The position numbers and the translations under genes are program-made. The notes beneath the pieces are model-generated. The model was not told the DNA's origin and searched no databases. It worked only from the letters and a program-made list of their open reading frames with translations. From positions 353,940 to 407,317 of the forward strand of contig BFEA01000663.1 of the NCBI GenBank assembly GCA_003427395.1: 53,378 nucleotides of DNA, given 5' to 3'. Shown piece by piece: positions 32,268 through 41,847 of the stretch (positions are counted from its first letter, which is position 1; the number at the start of each line of letters is the position of its first letter). Source of the DNA: Chara braunii (Eukaryota; Streptophyta; Charophyceae; Charales; Characeae).

Positions 32268-32823
32268 TGTCGTAGATGGTACAACTGAGACTCTATGAAC
32301 CTAACCACTAGTTGCTACTAAACCACCTGGAGGGGGCATGCCAAACATAGGAGAGAAAGATGGCCCTGTGGGTTGCGGCATCGATGAAGGACCCACACCC
32401 GCAGGGGGAGCTACAGCAAACTGCGGCTGCCTCATGTACGAAGTTCAACCAGGATTTGTTTCTAGCCTGCCACCAATTCGGCTAAGCAATTCCCGCTGGA
32501 CATTCTGCGCTTCTGCCACTGATAGTAAAGCATTACGCAACACACGGACAGCAGGGTATAATGCCGCCTCATCTAGCCCTTTCAGTCTGCCTAGCTCCTG
32601 CACTCTACTTCCTAGTCTAGCCTTTCTGAGTATTGCTCTTCTTCCCCTCTCTGCTGCTTCGTCCAATTGCCACTGCAGCTCATCCTGAAGTTCTTCTGCT
32701 GAGTGGACTATGCTGGCTGACTTGCAAACCAGCAGACTGACTAACTGCACCCGATCCACCCTGCCCTGTTCCTGACGAAGAAGACTGGGAAGAGGTTTGT
32801 GACGTAGAGGCGGCGGTAGCCAT
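32268..32823 (-). pseudogene. Element D gag, amino-terminal part
   Basis: The ATG at 32823 starts MATAAASTSQTSSQSSSSG, similar to the start of A gag. A frameshift near 32700 leads to the main gag frame (ELQDELQWQLDEAAERGRRAI, then LGRLKGLDEAALYPAVRVL), which is probably helical. A TGA at 32445 and a TAG near 32305 interrupt the link to the capsid part. Confidence 0.72.
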
Positions 32824-34283
32824 CGCAACCGCTAGGCTGGCTGTTGCGTCCCTAATCCTCCTCGCTGCTACCCTCTCCCTTGCTTCCCTTCATAGACGCC
32901 TTTCCTCCCCTGGAGCTAACTCTTGGAAAGTGATTGGTTGACTAAGAGCGGTTCTCCGTGTGATCCTAAGGGGTTGAACTAGCCTTCCCTCCTCCTCACT
33001 GCTGTCTTCACTCATGAGCTACTGTGTGTGTGATCTAAACTAGAATCCACACTGAATCCTACCTTAGCATGACACAGAACCGCATATGATACACAACTAC
33101 TTACGGTCGGCCTGAACATAAACAGTTAGGTGATGTAGTTGCAACTAATGTCAGGTCCTACAAGATATATATTAAATCTATTTTTAGATTACTCTAATAC
33201 AGATAGCATTGCAGCAAAGACTTAGTCTGTCTGTAGCTGTCTGCCAGTTGTTAGTCAAGTCTGTAACAACTAAATAATCAAAACAGAAATAACATCTCCT
33301 GTTGGAGATGTACACTGGATGGCAGATTGTCTAATTATAGCCACTGTGAACTGTTACCGGAATCCCCACTCCTCTTGAGTCCTTCTTGATTGGTCGCTTT
33401 GTGTCAATGTCCTGGAGCATCTGGTTGAGCAGCGTGTCTGAAGGTGTGCAATCCGGCCCACCCCTGTGCCCCAAGTCAACGCCGAACCTGCCAGCCCCCT
33501 ACACTCTATTTATCCTCGCATGCAACGAGCCTTCCACCTGGTTTGAGCTGGCTGATCAGGAGGGATTTAAGGAGAGCCCCCATCTCCTTAGGAATTATTT
33601 AACGTCGCAGAGAGGACGACGATCACAGCCAGGTTCAACACCGAGTCCCCAGCCAGAAATATTTAAAGACGGTCTGGAAAGCGTCTGTCCCAAAGGGTTG
33701 GCATGCCCTGCACGACCTCTATTGTGCAAGCAACGGAACCAAGGACTTGCTGCAAAGCATGCGTGTACTAGTCCCAGCGGGTTGGCATGGTGACCGTGAC
33801 CCGAGTGCTTCGTCCAGGGCCCTTCAGAGGCTTCGCCCGTCTCGCACCAGCTTGCTGCCCAGGAAGAATGTCGACTCTCAAGGTTGAGCGCTCGTGACAC
33901 CTCACATCGAGAGGACTCTCAAGACAACTCACTTCCTCACAGTAAGAAGTAACGAAGAGGGTAGATAAGGAAGAGAGCAACGTACCTCATAATGCTGCCC
34001 CCAACCACAGATTTCTCACCGGCAACCTGATGTGCATTTATGATGACCGGTCTTTGCCTCGGCACAACCAACAACAGAATGCTGTTCCACCTCGGTTTAA
34101 TATGTCACATCAGCGAGCTCTCATCATCTAGCATACACCCCGTATGTCACCACATAGCTCCCTGGCGCGCCCACTCTACCCTGGGCCGCCCAATGTTCAA
34201 CGCCAATGCCTTATCACTGCCCCACACCTCATGCGAAGCACCAATAGCTATTGCGAAGAACCAATGAAGCGCAATATCAACCA
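32824..34283 (-). other. Untranslated leader of element D
   Basis: About 1.46 kb, homologous to the leader of A in the same relative orientation. A TATA-like TTTAAATA lies at 33657-33664 (minus strand) and ATAAATAG near 33508. No coding frame is convincing. Confidence 0.65.
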
Positions 34284-34295
34284 CCTCCGATACCA
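34284..34295 (-). promoter_or_regulatory. Primer-binding site of element D
   Basis: On the minus strand TGGTATCGGAGG lies three bases inside the 5' LTR, with the same ATT spacer as A. Confidence 0.8.
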
Positions 34296-34298
34296 AAT

Positions 34299-35330
34299 TG
34301 CAAGGAAAATAAGCAACAGCGAGATGACAATTCCAGATTACACCATCACATTGAAAGCCAGATAGTCACACTGTGTCCAGAGAGCAGCGTTGCACCAATA
34401 ATACACCAATGGAGGTTCATAGTACTGAAAACCAATGTTATGGAGAGCATACTCTCTCCTCATCAACACAAGAGTCCAGTCCCTTCACTCTTCTACTTAG
34501 CGCTCAGCGCCCAGACTACTCCTAACACAACTTCTACAGCCTACTAATTGACAATGCAACTGTTGACATCAGCAGCAACCCGAAGTACTTGAAGATGTCG
34601 CCCATGTAGACCATCGCCAATACAAGGTAAGTGCCCTCACATCATCATCATCATCATCCTTCACCTATCACCTGTCTTTACTCCCTCGTCTGTCCTCTCT
34701 TACATCCGAAGCCCACCCCTGCGCCTCACTGTAGACCAAGCCCACCAGCTATGGTGGCTGGGCTATGGCGCTGCCCTCAGCAGCGCCCTTCTTCCCTGCA
34801 CGACCGCACGTGTTGCGCCTCCCCTCTCAGCGCCAGCCAACAGCCGCGAGCTCTTGCTCCAGCAGCGCTGCCGCTAGCAATGCGAGTGCCTCAATACCTC
34901 TGCCAGGGGAGAGCTCTTTCCTTTATGGAAAGAGCTGGCCTGCTTCGCGCATCCTGGCTGCACTGGCCTGGGCCCAGAAGCCTCCGGAAGGGCCCAGGAG
35001 GCTGCCTGTGTACAGCAGCGACTGGGCTGCCGGGTCTCGTTCGGTTGGGCGCCCAAATGTCTCTGTATGAGGCTGCGAATCAAGCCCAGGGCCTGCATCT
35101 TTGGAAAAGCCCGGAGGACTGTGGAAATGTCTTTGTCGCCCGGCCTGAGTTTCTCTCAACCAACTGGCGCGTCGCAACTGCCTGGACCCCAAATATGAAA
35201 TTGACAGTCAAGGGCCTCTTGCGATATGTTAGGCCCGCCTTCACTTAGGGCGGGCACCTCCGCCTTCACTTAGGGCGGGCAATGCTGCAAACAGGGCCCC
35301 TTAGGCCTACCGAGGACCCTGATCCTCGCA
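34299..35330 (-). repeat. 5' LTR of element D
   Basis: 1032 bp, matching 26335-27425. A short local tandem repeat of CTTCACTTAGGGCGGGC (35249-35280) and a 15-bp insertion near 35200 distinguish it from the 3' copy. Confidence 0.9.
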
Positions 35331-35334
35331 AACA
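35331..35334. repeat. Target-site duplication of element D, right copy (AACA)
   Basis: Matches 26331-26334. Confidence 0.85.
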
Positions 35335-35356
35335 CCTCTCGCCAGCAAGTAAGTCT

Positions 35357-35368
35357 GCTTCGATACCA
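35357..35368 (-). promoter_or_regulatory. Primer-binding site of element B
   Basis: On the minus strand TGGTATCGAAGC lies two bases inside the 5' LTR of B. It differs from the plant initiator-Met site at two bases. Confidence 0.78.
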
Positions 35369-35370
35369 AT

Positions 35371-36725
35371 TGTTACGACCTGGTCATTCCCAAAGTGCAA
35401 ATTCACAATGAAAGACAATGCCACCCAATTGCGAAAGAAATGAAAGCACTTGCAAAGAGATAGAGACCAGAGGAGAGAGAAAGAAGAAGAAGAAGATGTA
35501 CACCAGCAATACCAATGACAATTCGCCCCTTCTCTCTCCACCTTCCTCCTCCTTCACTTCGCCAATCTTATTCTTCTCCCAATAATAATAATAACAATGA
35601 GTGGATGAACCAGAATCAATATCCGAAGTTCCCTCTTACTTCTGACACAACAACAACAACAACAAGTCCACCATAGCTATGGATTCCCTCCTTCTTCCTC
35701 CTCTCACATGCCTAGGCTATGGCGGACTACTGAGGGCCCTGCCCTCCTGTCCAAAGGACAACCCAAAGCAGCTATGGCGCTGCACTCCTGTCCAAAGGAC
35801 AACCCAAAGCAGCTATGCCGCTGCTGACTGATCCGCCATGCCTGACTCTGCCTCGAGCTTCCTTGGTGCGGCACTACCCCAACTGGGGCCAGATGCAGCG
35901 CCCAACAAGGTGATGAAGATGGTGTCCACCATAGCCAGGTAGGTGCCTCGCCACTCTCCTCCTTCGCCCCCCTTCTTCCGCCTCCTCAGGCTGGGCTGCT
36001 CGCCATAGCCAGGCTGAGCACCCAGCTGCCCTTCACCTCCAGGCAGCGCTGTACCAGTCCAGCGCTGTGCTCCAGCAGCATGTCGCCAATCCTTGCATAC
36101 CGCAAATGAGGAGGAGCTACTTGCTCCTCCCGAAGATATAGCGGCCTACTGGCCTCTTGGGCGGTGACTTCCTAGGCCGAGCAGCCTCCCAGCAACCGGT
36201 ACCTCCTCCCTTTCGGAGGGAAACATCATTGCAGGCTGTGCTATCCTCCGGACAGGCCCTAGACCTGGGCTACTTGGACTGGTACCGGCCTGCCTCTAGC
36301 CTACCGCTACTGGGCCTCTAAAAATGCCAACTTTTTGTCTTCTTCTGCTCGGCCTCCAGTACCCGACACTACACCACTACTTGAGTGGTACCGGCCTACC
36401 TGCTACTTGAGTGTTTTTCCCCTCTGCTCTAAGTGTCGCGGGCCTACCCCCGCTACTCGAGTGTTTTCCCCGCTGCAACCCTCAAAGTCACGGCCACAGG
36501 TAAGTACCGGCCCTGCGGGGCCTTTCAACCAACAAGTACCCTTGCGGGTCACACACACACTCCACCGACAAGCACTCAGACAGGCATGCAAACCAGCAGG
36601 CACGCACACACACACAGACATGGAAATCACAGCAGAACGCGGGAATCTCATCAAGGCATTCATTCCAGCGGCAAATCCCAGAAATCAGCAGTGTTCTCAG
36701 TCTGTGTTTTTGGCGGGTCATTACA
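35371..36725 (-). repeat. 5' LTR of element B
   Basis: 1355 bp, matching 8955-10328, with TGTTACGACC at one end and GGGTCATTACA at the other. Confidence 0.9.
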
Positions 36726-36729
36726 CTGC
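36726..36729. repeat. Target-site duplication of element B, right copy (CTGC)
   Basis: Matches 8951-8954. Confidence 0.88.
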
Positions 36730-36767
36730 TGGGTTTCTGAAGTTCGCTATCGTTCATTTTCCTTGCA
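36730..36767 (+). repeat. 3' LTR of element A, stranded last 38 bp
   Basis: TGGGTTTCTGAAGTTCGC ... TTTTCCTTGCA matches 1133-1170 with few differences. It is the LTR end that was cut off from 8954 by element B. Confidence 0.9.
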
Positions 36768-36771
36768 TATT
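36768..36771. repeat. Target-site duplication of element A, right copy (TATT)
   Basis: Matches 257-260. Confidence 0.7.
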
Positions 36772-36822
36772 CACTATTATGATATTATCATTATTATTAT
36801 TTATTTGCAGTCTGAAAAATCG

Positions 36823-36873
<51 letters not shown>

Positions 36874-37807
36874 TGCAAAACAGGACCTTATGGCCCTGGC
36901 TCCTTTTCCATTCTCGGGAGCATCAGTCCGGTTCCTATTCCACCGGCAAGTCAAAAGAACAATACATCATAAGTACAAACACACGCTTCCTTCCGTACGG
37001 CCAAAGGACCCCTGACCAGCATTGATTACTCCATCTGCATGGAGGATTGACTGTCAGCTTGCCATGATATACCCTTTCCTCTCAAGTCTGCTGCACAAAA
37101 CCTGCCATATAGGTCCCGAAAACCGAGAACGAATCTTGCCCCTTCAACAACCCACCTACCCCTCAACATACCGTGAACCCCCACATTTTCTGACCATGCA
37201 TATGTATCATTTCCCTTTTTCCTTAAACCACTTCTTGTCTACCAATCACCCTCCACCCTGTTTTCTCTGATTCAGTCCAGCCCTAACCTCGTCACCTTGA
37301 GCAGTTACGATCTGCCTAGGACCGCTGTCTTAAGCTGTTGCGATTGACCAAACCCTTAGACCCTAAACCCCTGAGTCATTACCCGATGATTAAGACCCTT
37401 AAACCCTAAACCCTCCCTTATTCCTCATTGTTGTACCCCTTCTCTGTTGTACCTCCTCTAGAGACAACCTGATGGCTGTGAACCAAGGGTACTTTTTGTA
37501 ATCTCACTTCCTATTGTAAGGTGTGTAAACCCGTCCATCGTTGATGTAGGGGGCTATCCGCTCTGTCCTGAGTCAGCTAATGCATCAGCTCTTGATGCCC
37601 TCTCCCTTGTCCGACCTGGATCAGTCTTTGCAGCGTCTGTGACAGGCCTAGGTCACTTCCTCCCAACACCAATCTTATTTCTCCTTGCCTCTCCTCTTGG
37701 CTCTCGTTCCTGAAGCCTGGTATCCATTACTCCCTTCAACTTATCTGCCTATCTGTTGCAAGCACAGTCTGGGCTCTCCTGCCTGTCTCTGAATTGTGCC
37801 AGTCTTT
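36772..37807. other. Gene-free flank with (ATT)n and telomere-like motifs
   Basis: An (ATT)n tract fills 36823-36873. Further right the DNA is mixed with no convincing coding frame on either strand. Two short CCCTAAA-like clusters lie at 37355-37417. Nothing else was recognised. Confidence 0.6.
37361..37417. repeat. Short interstitial telomere-like motifs
   Basis: CCCTAAACCCC at 37361-37371 and TTAAACCCTAAACCC at 37400-37414 resemble the plant telomere unit CCCTAAA. There are only two or three units, so they may be chance or a fill-in repair scar. Confidence 0.4.
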
Positions 37808-39905
37808 CTAGTACACTCGGTCGTTCCGTAGCTCAGCCACCTTACCGTCCACCAACCACAGCCTGGTGAACTTTTTCCTAGCCTTTTCTTGCAGATCCTC
37901 ATCTTCAGGCATCGACTGCTTTAACTTTTGCCATCTGCAAAGAATTTCAGCTTGTAGCATGGTTCTCGTCTCCGCCCATACCTTCTCTCTTGGGTTGGAA
38001 AGCCCTTCGATGGTTCTGCAGCATCTCTCTTTCCAAATGATCCATAACGTCACCTTCCTGATCAGGCCGAACCATAACCTTCCCGTCTTCTTGAGCTGGT
38101 CAGGAATGTTAGTCCAGAGAAGGATTTGGATGGGATGTTCGGGGAAGGGGGGATGGAAAAGGGAGTCCTAGAGGGCTGAGGCCCGTGCCCAGTAATCCGT
38201 CGCCTCGTTACATTGAATTAGGCAGTGTACCACGTCTTCTTGCGCCCCTTCTATACTGACTGTGCATAGGTCCGAGCTGGTGGAATCATTTTTGTGACTT
38301 CGTGTGTGAAGCCGTTGATTCAATGGCAGCGCAGCGTATGTGATAAGCCACTGAAGGCTTCTGACCTTAATCGGCCTGATAGTCTTAAATTTCTTCCACG
38401 GAATCTGTGTAATTTTGTCAGCCTCTTGGCCTATTAGTTTCCGCCATCTGCCCTTGATTATAGGATCTGGGTCTTTTGTTTTAACAAAGAGTTTGTAGCC
38501 GAATTTAACTGTATAGTTCTCTATGGGGACATGAGACTTTGATATTCTTATTCTTGTCCGGTGTCCAGGCCCACTCTGTCAAGTCGAATTCCAAATTATG
38601 CACTGCCATATCTGGTCTGAAAATTAGCTTAGGCCATGAGACTAGTACTTTTACTTCCCTACATAAGAAGAAATCCATGACTGTCGATTCCACCTCTTTG
38701 TTTAACATAGATGGCATGCCCTGCTTGGACGGGGAGATCGGGAAGGAGGAAAAGACGGCTTTGGTGGTTGATCCCGGTTGCATGTGTGAGAATTGGAAGA
38801 CTCGTGATGGCGGGGACTCTTGCACCTTAACTCCCCACTCTCAGAACTTCCAGGGCGACGCTTCATTCAAAATATATTTCCAGTCTTGTGGGATGCGATT
38901 AATAATGTATTGGAGATTGGGCCCTCGTTTGTGGCAACCCTTCATACATGTGCCCATCTCCTGTTCGGTCGCCCATTCTTTCCTTTCCTCGTTCCATAGG
39001 TGGCTTACTGTCCATACCCCATTTTTGACCCACGATAGCCATTTGTGATCTAAATATAGAGGATTATCACCTTCGTTTGTCACCCATTCATTGCGGAACA
39101 GCGGTTGTCTAAAGACCTCATCTTTGGAATTTGGTTTGTTGGTCTTCTTTGGTAATATTTCTCTCCAGGTACGAATCAGAGTCGACCAGTATGGGGTAGG
39201 GCATCTAGCTGTGTCCAAATCAGATCCCCTTCTTGGTCTTCTCCTGCCTATTTTCAGGTTCCATTCCTTGTTCATTATCCAAAACAGACATGCCATAGTT
39301 TTTGGTAAAGCTACTGGAGCCAACGCTCTGATGCTGTCTAATGCCAATTTGTTCCACGCGCTTTCTGGCTTCATCAAGAGTTTGACTATCCATTTAAATT
39401 GGAGGGTTTTTGTCTCATATCTAGGGTCTATAATCCCTAGACCCCCATGCAACGGCTTCCTAATGATGTACTGCCATGCAATCTTGGGGATGCACCCCTT
39501 TTTGTTGGGATTTCCTGTCCATAAATAGGTCTTTGCTATGCGGTTGAGTTCCTTAATTGAGCTATCCGGTATTGTCCATATCGACGCTATATACCACATC
39601 ATAGAAAACACCGATGTGTTGAGCACCAAAGCTCGGCCAATTAGTGAGGCGAATGTGTTCCCCCATCTCCCTAGCTTGTTTATTTGCTTTGTTAGCATGT
39701 TTTGGGCCATATGGGGCGCCAGACCCTCCCTAGTCATGAGAATACCCAGGTATCGAGTAGGGGTATCCGGCGTATCCCACGTCATGGCGGCCTCAGGCCC
39801 TTGCAGATGAGGAAGATCCTCATCAGAAAGCCACCACCCAATCGTCTTCTTCCAATTAACCCTCATTTTTTACGCCAATCTGAAGGCTTCTATTGCTTTG
39901 AAAAT
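37808..39905 (-). pseudogene. LINE (non-LTR retrotransposon) ORF2, 5'-truncated
   Basis: The minus strand carries the 3' part of a plant-type LINE ORF2. From 39905 it reads the RT thumb and post-RT region: KMRVNWKKTIGWWL, RYLGILMTREGLAP, GRALVLNTSVFSMMWYIAS and KTYLWTGNPNKKGC. KPLHGGLGIIDPRYETKTLQF follows, open from 39866 to 38841. A TGA (38841) leads in the same frame to 38505. Beyond another stop come the zf-RVT region (RPIKVRSLQWLITYAALP, EDVVHCLIQCNEATDYWA, near 38370-38180) and the end TLWIIWKERCCRTIEG (38053-37808). The endonuclease and RT palm are absent, the usual 5' truncation of LINE copies. Several stops and frameshifts are present. Confidence 0.85.
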
Positions 39906-41074
39906 TCGAGTTTTTTATTATTACTTATTTCGAATTTGGAGGGACTAGGAGACCTATCGAACTCCCAAAATCGAGTTTTTTTCTACGTTACCCGATGGGA
40001 TGTCCAGCCCCCCCCTAATCGTCCGGGGTTGTCCGATCGAACAACCGGTCCGTCATCCGCCTGGGGTCCTATGTCCGATCGGTGGGGAAATTGGGGGGGG
40101 GGGCTTCCATGGGGAATCGGGCGCCGTGAGGGTGAGAAGTGGGCAGAGGCGAAGCGGGGGGGCCGAAGGGAAAATTTTTCTGAGGTCGGTAGGGCCTCGA
40201 AAATCGAAAACGAATATGGTCCCATCTAGGCTGTCGGATCTTTGAGATCAACGGCCCAGATCGGGCTGATTTCAAATTCGAATTCCGAGGCGCTGCGGCC
40301 CTCTCTCGCGCGCAACTTTGCCTTGCCCATCCTCTGTCTCCACCCCCGGTTTCCGCCCCCACTGGGCAACCCCTCGACCGCCTCCCTCCCATTCTTCTTC
40401 ACGGGATCTCGATCCCCGCCATATCGAGATCCCACCTCACCCCTTTCCCCCAACTATTGCCCGCTCTCTCTTGCCCGATCGCGCTGATCGGCCCTTCTGC
40501 CTTTGCTTCCTCTAGCCGCACACATTTGATGCTTCCAATCCCGCTCCCGCTTCCTTCCCTGCTCGCAGTCCCCACCCTCTCGACCCCTCGCTCATCCGCT
40601 TTTCCCTGCTTTCGGCGTCCACAACCCCCACACATGACTCTTCCCCCCGCCACATCACTTTCACCCCCATATCCCATCCCTGCTTCCGCCTCACCACCGA
40701 TTTGATCCGCTTGATCGTCTCCCAGCTTCGTCCCGCTTCGTCCTTTGACTCCCCCCACCTAGCGCATGCATTTTCCCACCATTTCCGCCCCACCCAGAGC
40801 GCATTTTTCCCCAACTCTGATCTCCATCCCCCTCCCTTCGATCACCACCCGATCCCAACCTTCCCCTCTCCGATCCAACCTCCGCACTCCCAATTCCCAC
40901 CAAATTCCCCGTTTTCATTTTCACTGCCTGATTTCCCATCTCCCCTCCCCTCCCCTCCGATCACTCGGTTCCCTTGTGGTAGTCAGGCGTTCATAGCGAC
41001 ATTGCTTTTTGATCCTTCGACGTCTCTCTTTGTATCACTGTCGAGCAAAATTCACCAAGTGTTGATCAAGATCA
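39906..41074. other. GC- and pyrimidine-rich unassigned segment
   Basis: About 1.2 kb between the LINE and the palindrome. The left part has runs of G and C and words such as GATCAACGGCCCAGATC (near 40232-40250); the right part is strongly C/T-rich. Open frames exist on both strands but are compositional (Pro/Ser-rich or Gly/Arg-rich) and match nothing I know. It does not resemble the LTR at 47349-48528, so it is not the missing 5' LTR of E. Confidence 0.5.
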
Positions 41075-41325
41075 TATCAATCAATCAATCAATACAATCA
41101 ATCAATCAATACAACCAATCAATCAATCTATCAATCAATCAATCTATCAATCAATCAATCAGTCGAGATCCTGTTGAATCGATTGGTTTGATAGGATCTT
41201 GATCAAGATCCTATCGAACCAATCGATTCGATGGGATCCCAACTGATTGATTGATTGATTGATTGATTGATAGATTGATTGATTGATTGTATTGATTGAT
41301 TGGTTGATTGGTTGACTGAGTTGGA
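41075..41325. repeat. Large near-palindrome built on (ATCA)n/(TGAT)n
   Basis: The centre ATAGGATCTTGATCAAGATC continuing CTAT (41191-41214) is a perfect 24-bp palindrome. The flanking GATTGGTTTG/CGAACCAATC pairs with one mismatch. Further out an (ATCA)n arm (41076-41160) faces a (TGAT)n arm (41242-41320). The whole could form a hairpin or cruciform of about 120 bp per arm. Confidence 0.85.
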
Positions 41326-41519
41326 AAAAAAAAAGGGCCCTCCATTTCAACCCCCCAAGCAATCCCCCCCCCCCCAAAACCCCACCATCACACCTCGCAC
41401 ACTATATCAGAATTTGTTTTTTTTGGCGAAAATTCCGTTGTCCGACTTTTCGGACAACTCCCCCCTGACCGTCTCCTGGAGACGTTCCAGGGAGACGTCT
41501 CCCCATCGGACAGCTGGCA
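41326..41519. other. Spacer between palindrome and element E
   Basis: Contains poly-A, poly-C and poly-T runs and a perfect 8-bp-stem hairpin GTTGTCCG-ACTTTT-CGGACAAC at 41437-41458. It also has the nested GTCTCCTGGAGAC and GAGACGTCTC words at 41471-41501. No gene. It may be the diverged outer leader of E. Confidence 0.5.
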
Positions 41520-41847
41520 GCCTAGTTTTTTTTTTAATTATTAATTCCTCGAATTTTTTTTGCAAAGTTCCGACTTTTCTTTTTTATTAGTGGCCCCTTA
41601 TTTGGGCAATCAATCCCACTCACCCCCACCTATGTTGTTGCACCCTCCGTTCTTCCCTTCTCATATGTCTCCAGGTACTCCCTACTGCGGCATTGGTGAG
41701 TTGCCACATCAGCAGGCCATGTCAGCAGGCCACGTCAGCAGGCCACGTCAGCGGGCTATGTCAGCCAACAGTTGTACCATGTCAACAGCCAAACAGCGCC
41801 ACATCAGCAGCAGAGAGTGCCACGTCAGGAGTTCCCCCGCCTGGTCT

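Larger units (their letters stand above)
26335..35330 (-). mobile_element. Element D: Ty3/gypsy chromovirus-type LTR retrotransposon in the leader of B
   Basis: D is 9.0 kb in the minus orientation: 5' LTR 34299-35330, primer-binding site, long leader, gag, protease-RT, RNase H, integrase with chromodomain-like tail, polypurine tract and 3' LTR 26335-27425, flanked by AACA. It is the same family as A: the LTR ends (TGTGAGG...TTTTCCTTGCA), primer spacing, leader and protein sequences match. It is the least decayed element, with three long open segments, but stops and an integrase Glu-to-Lys change make it inactive as read. Confidence 0.91.
8955..36725 (-). mobile_element. Element B: Ty3/gypsy LTR retrotransposon, host of nested C and D
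   Basis: B is in the minus orientation: its 5' LTR is at 35371-36725 and its 3' LTR at 8955-10328. The primer-binding site (35357-35368), leader, gag, protease, RT, RNase H, integrase, chromodomain-like end and polypurine tract lie in order on the minus strand. It is inserted in the 3' LTR of A. Element C splits its gag and D splits its leader. Net of these, B is about 9.6 kb. Unlike A, D, C and E its gag and pol run in one reading frame. Stops and small deletions make it inactive. Confidence 0.9.
261..36767 (+). mobile_element. Element A: Ty3/gypsy chromovirus-type LTR retrotransposon, interrupted by B
   Basis: A is a complete but decayed LTR retrotransposon in the plus orientation: 5' LTR, primer-binding site, long leader, gag, protease, reverse transcriptase, RNase H, integrase with chromodomain-like tail, polypurine tract, 3' LTR. 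The order protease-RT-RNase H-integrase is that of Ty3/gypsy. Its 3' LTR is split by element B, so the last 38 bp lie more than 27 kb away. Without B and one TSD copy it is about 8.7 kb. Its proteins are broken by many stops and frameshifts, so it cannot move on its own. It is the oldest layer of the nest and is related to element D. Confidence 0.9.

Noticed and set aside
34631-35248. 205-codon plus-strand frame with a His run
   Set aside because: It lies antisense inside the 5' LTR of D. The His run comes from a (CAT)n tract, and the equivalent frame in the other LTR is broken.
37355-37417. Interstitial telomere array
   Set aside because: Only two or three CCCTAAA-like units are present, too few to call a true array.
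39983-40939. Overlapping Pro/Ser- and Gly/Arg-rich frames on both strands
   Set aside because: They are open only because the DNA is GC- and pyrimidine-skewed; no motif, no conserved start.
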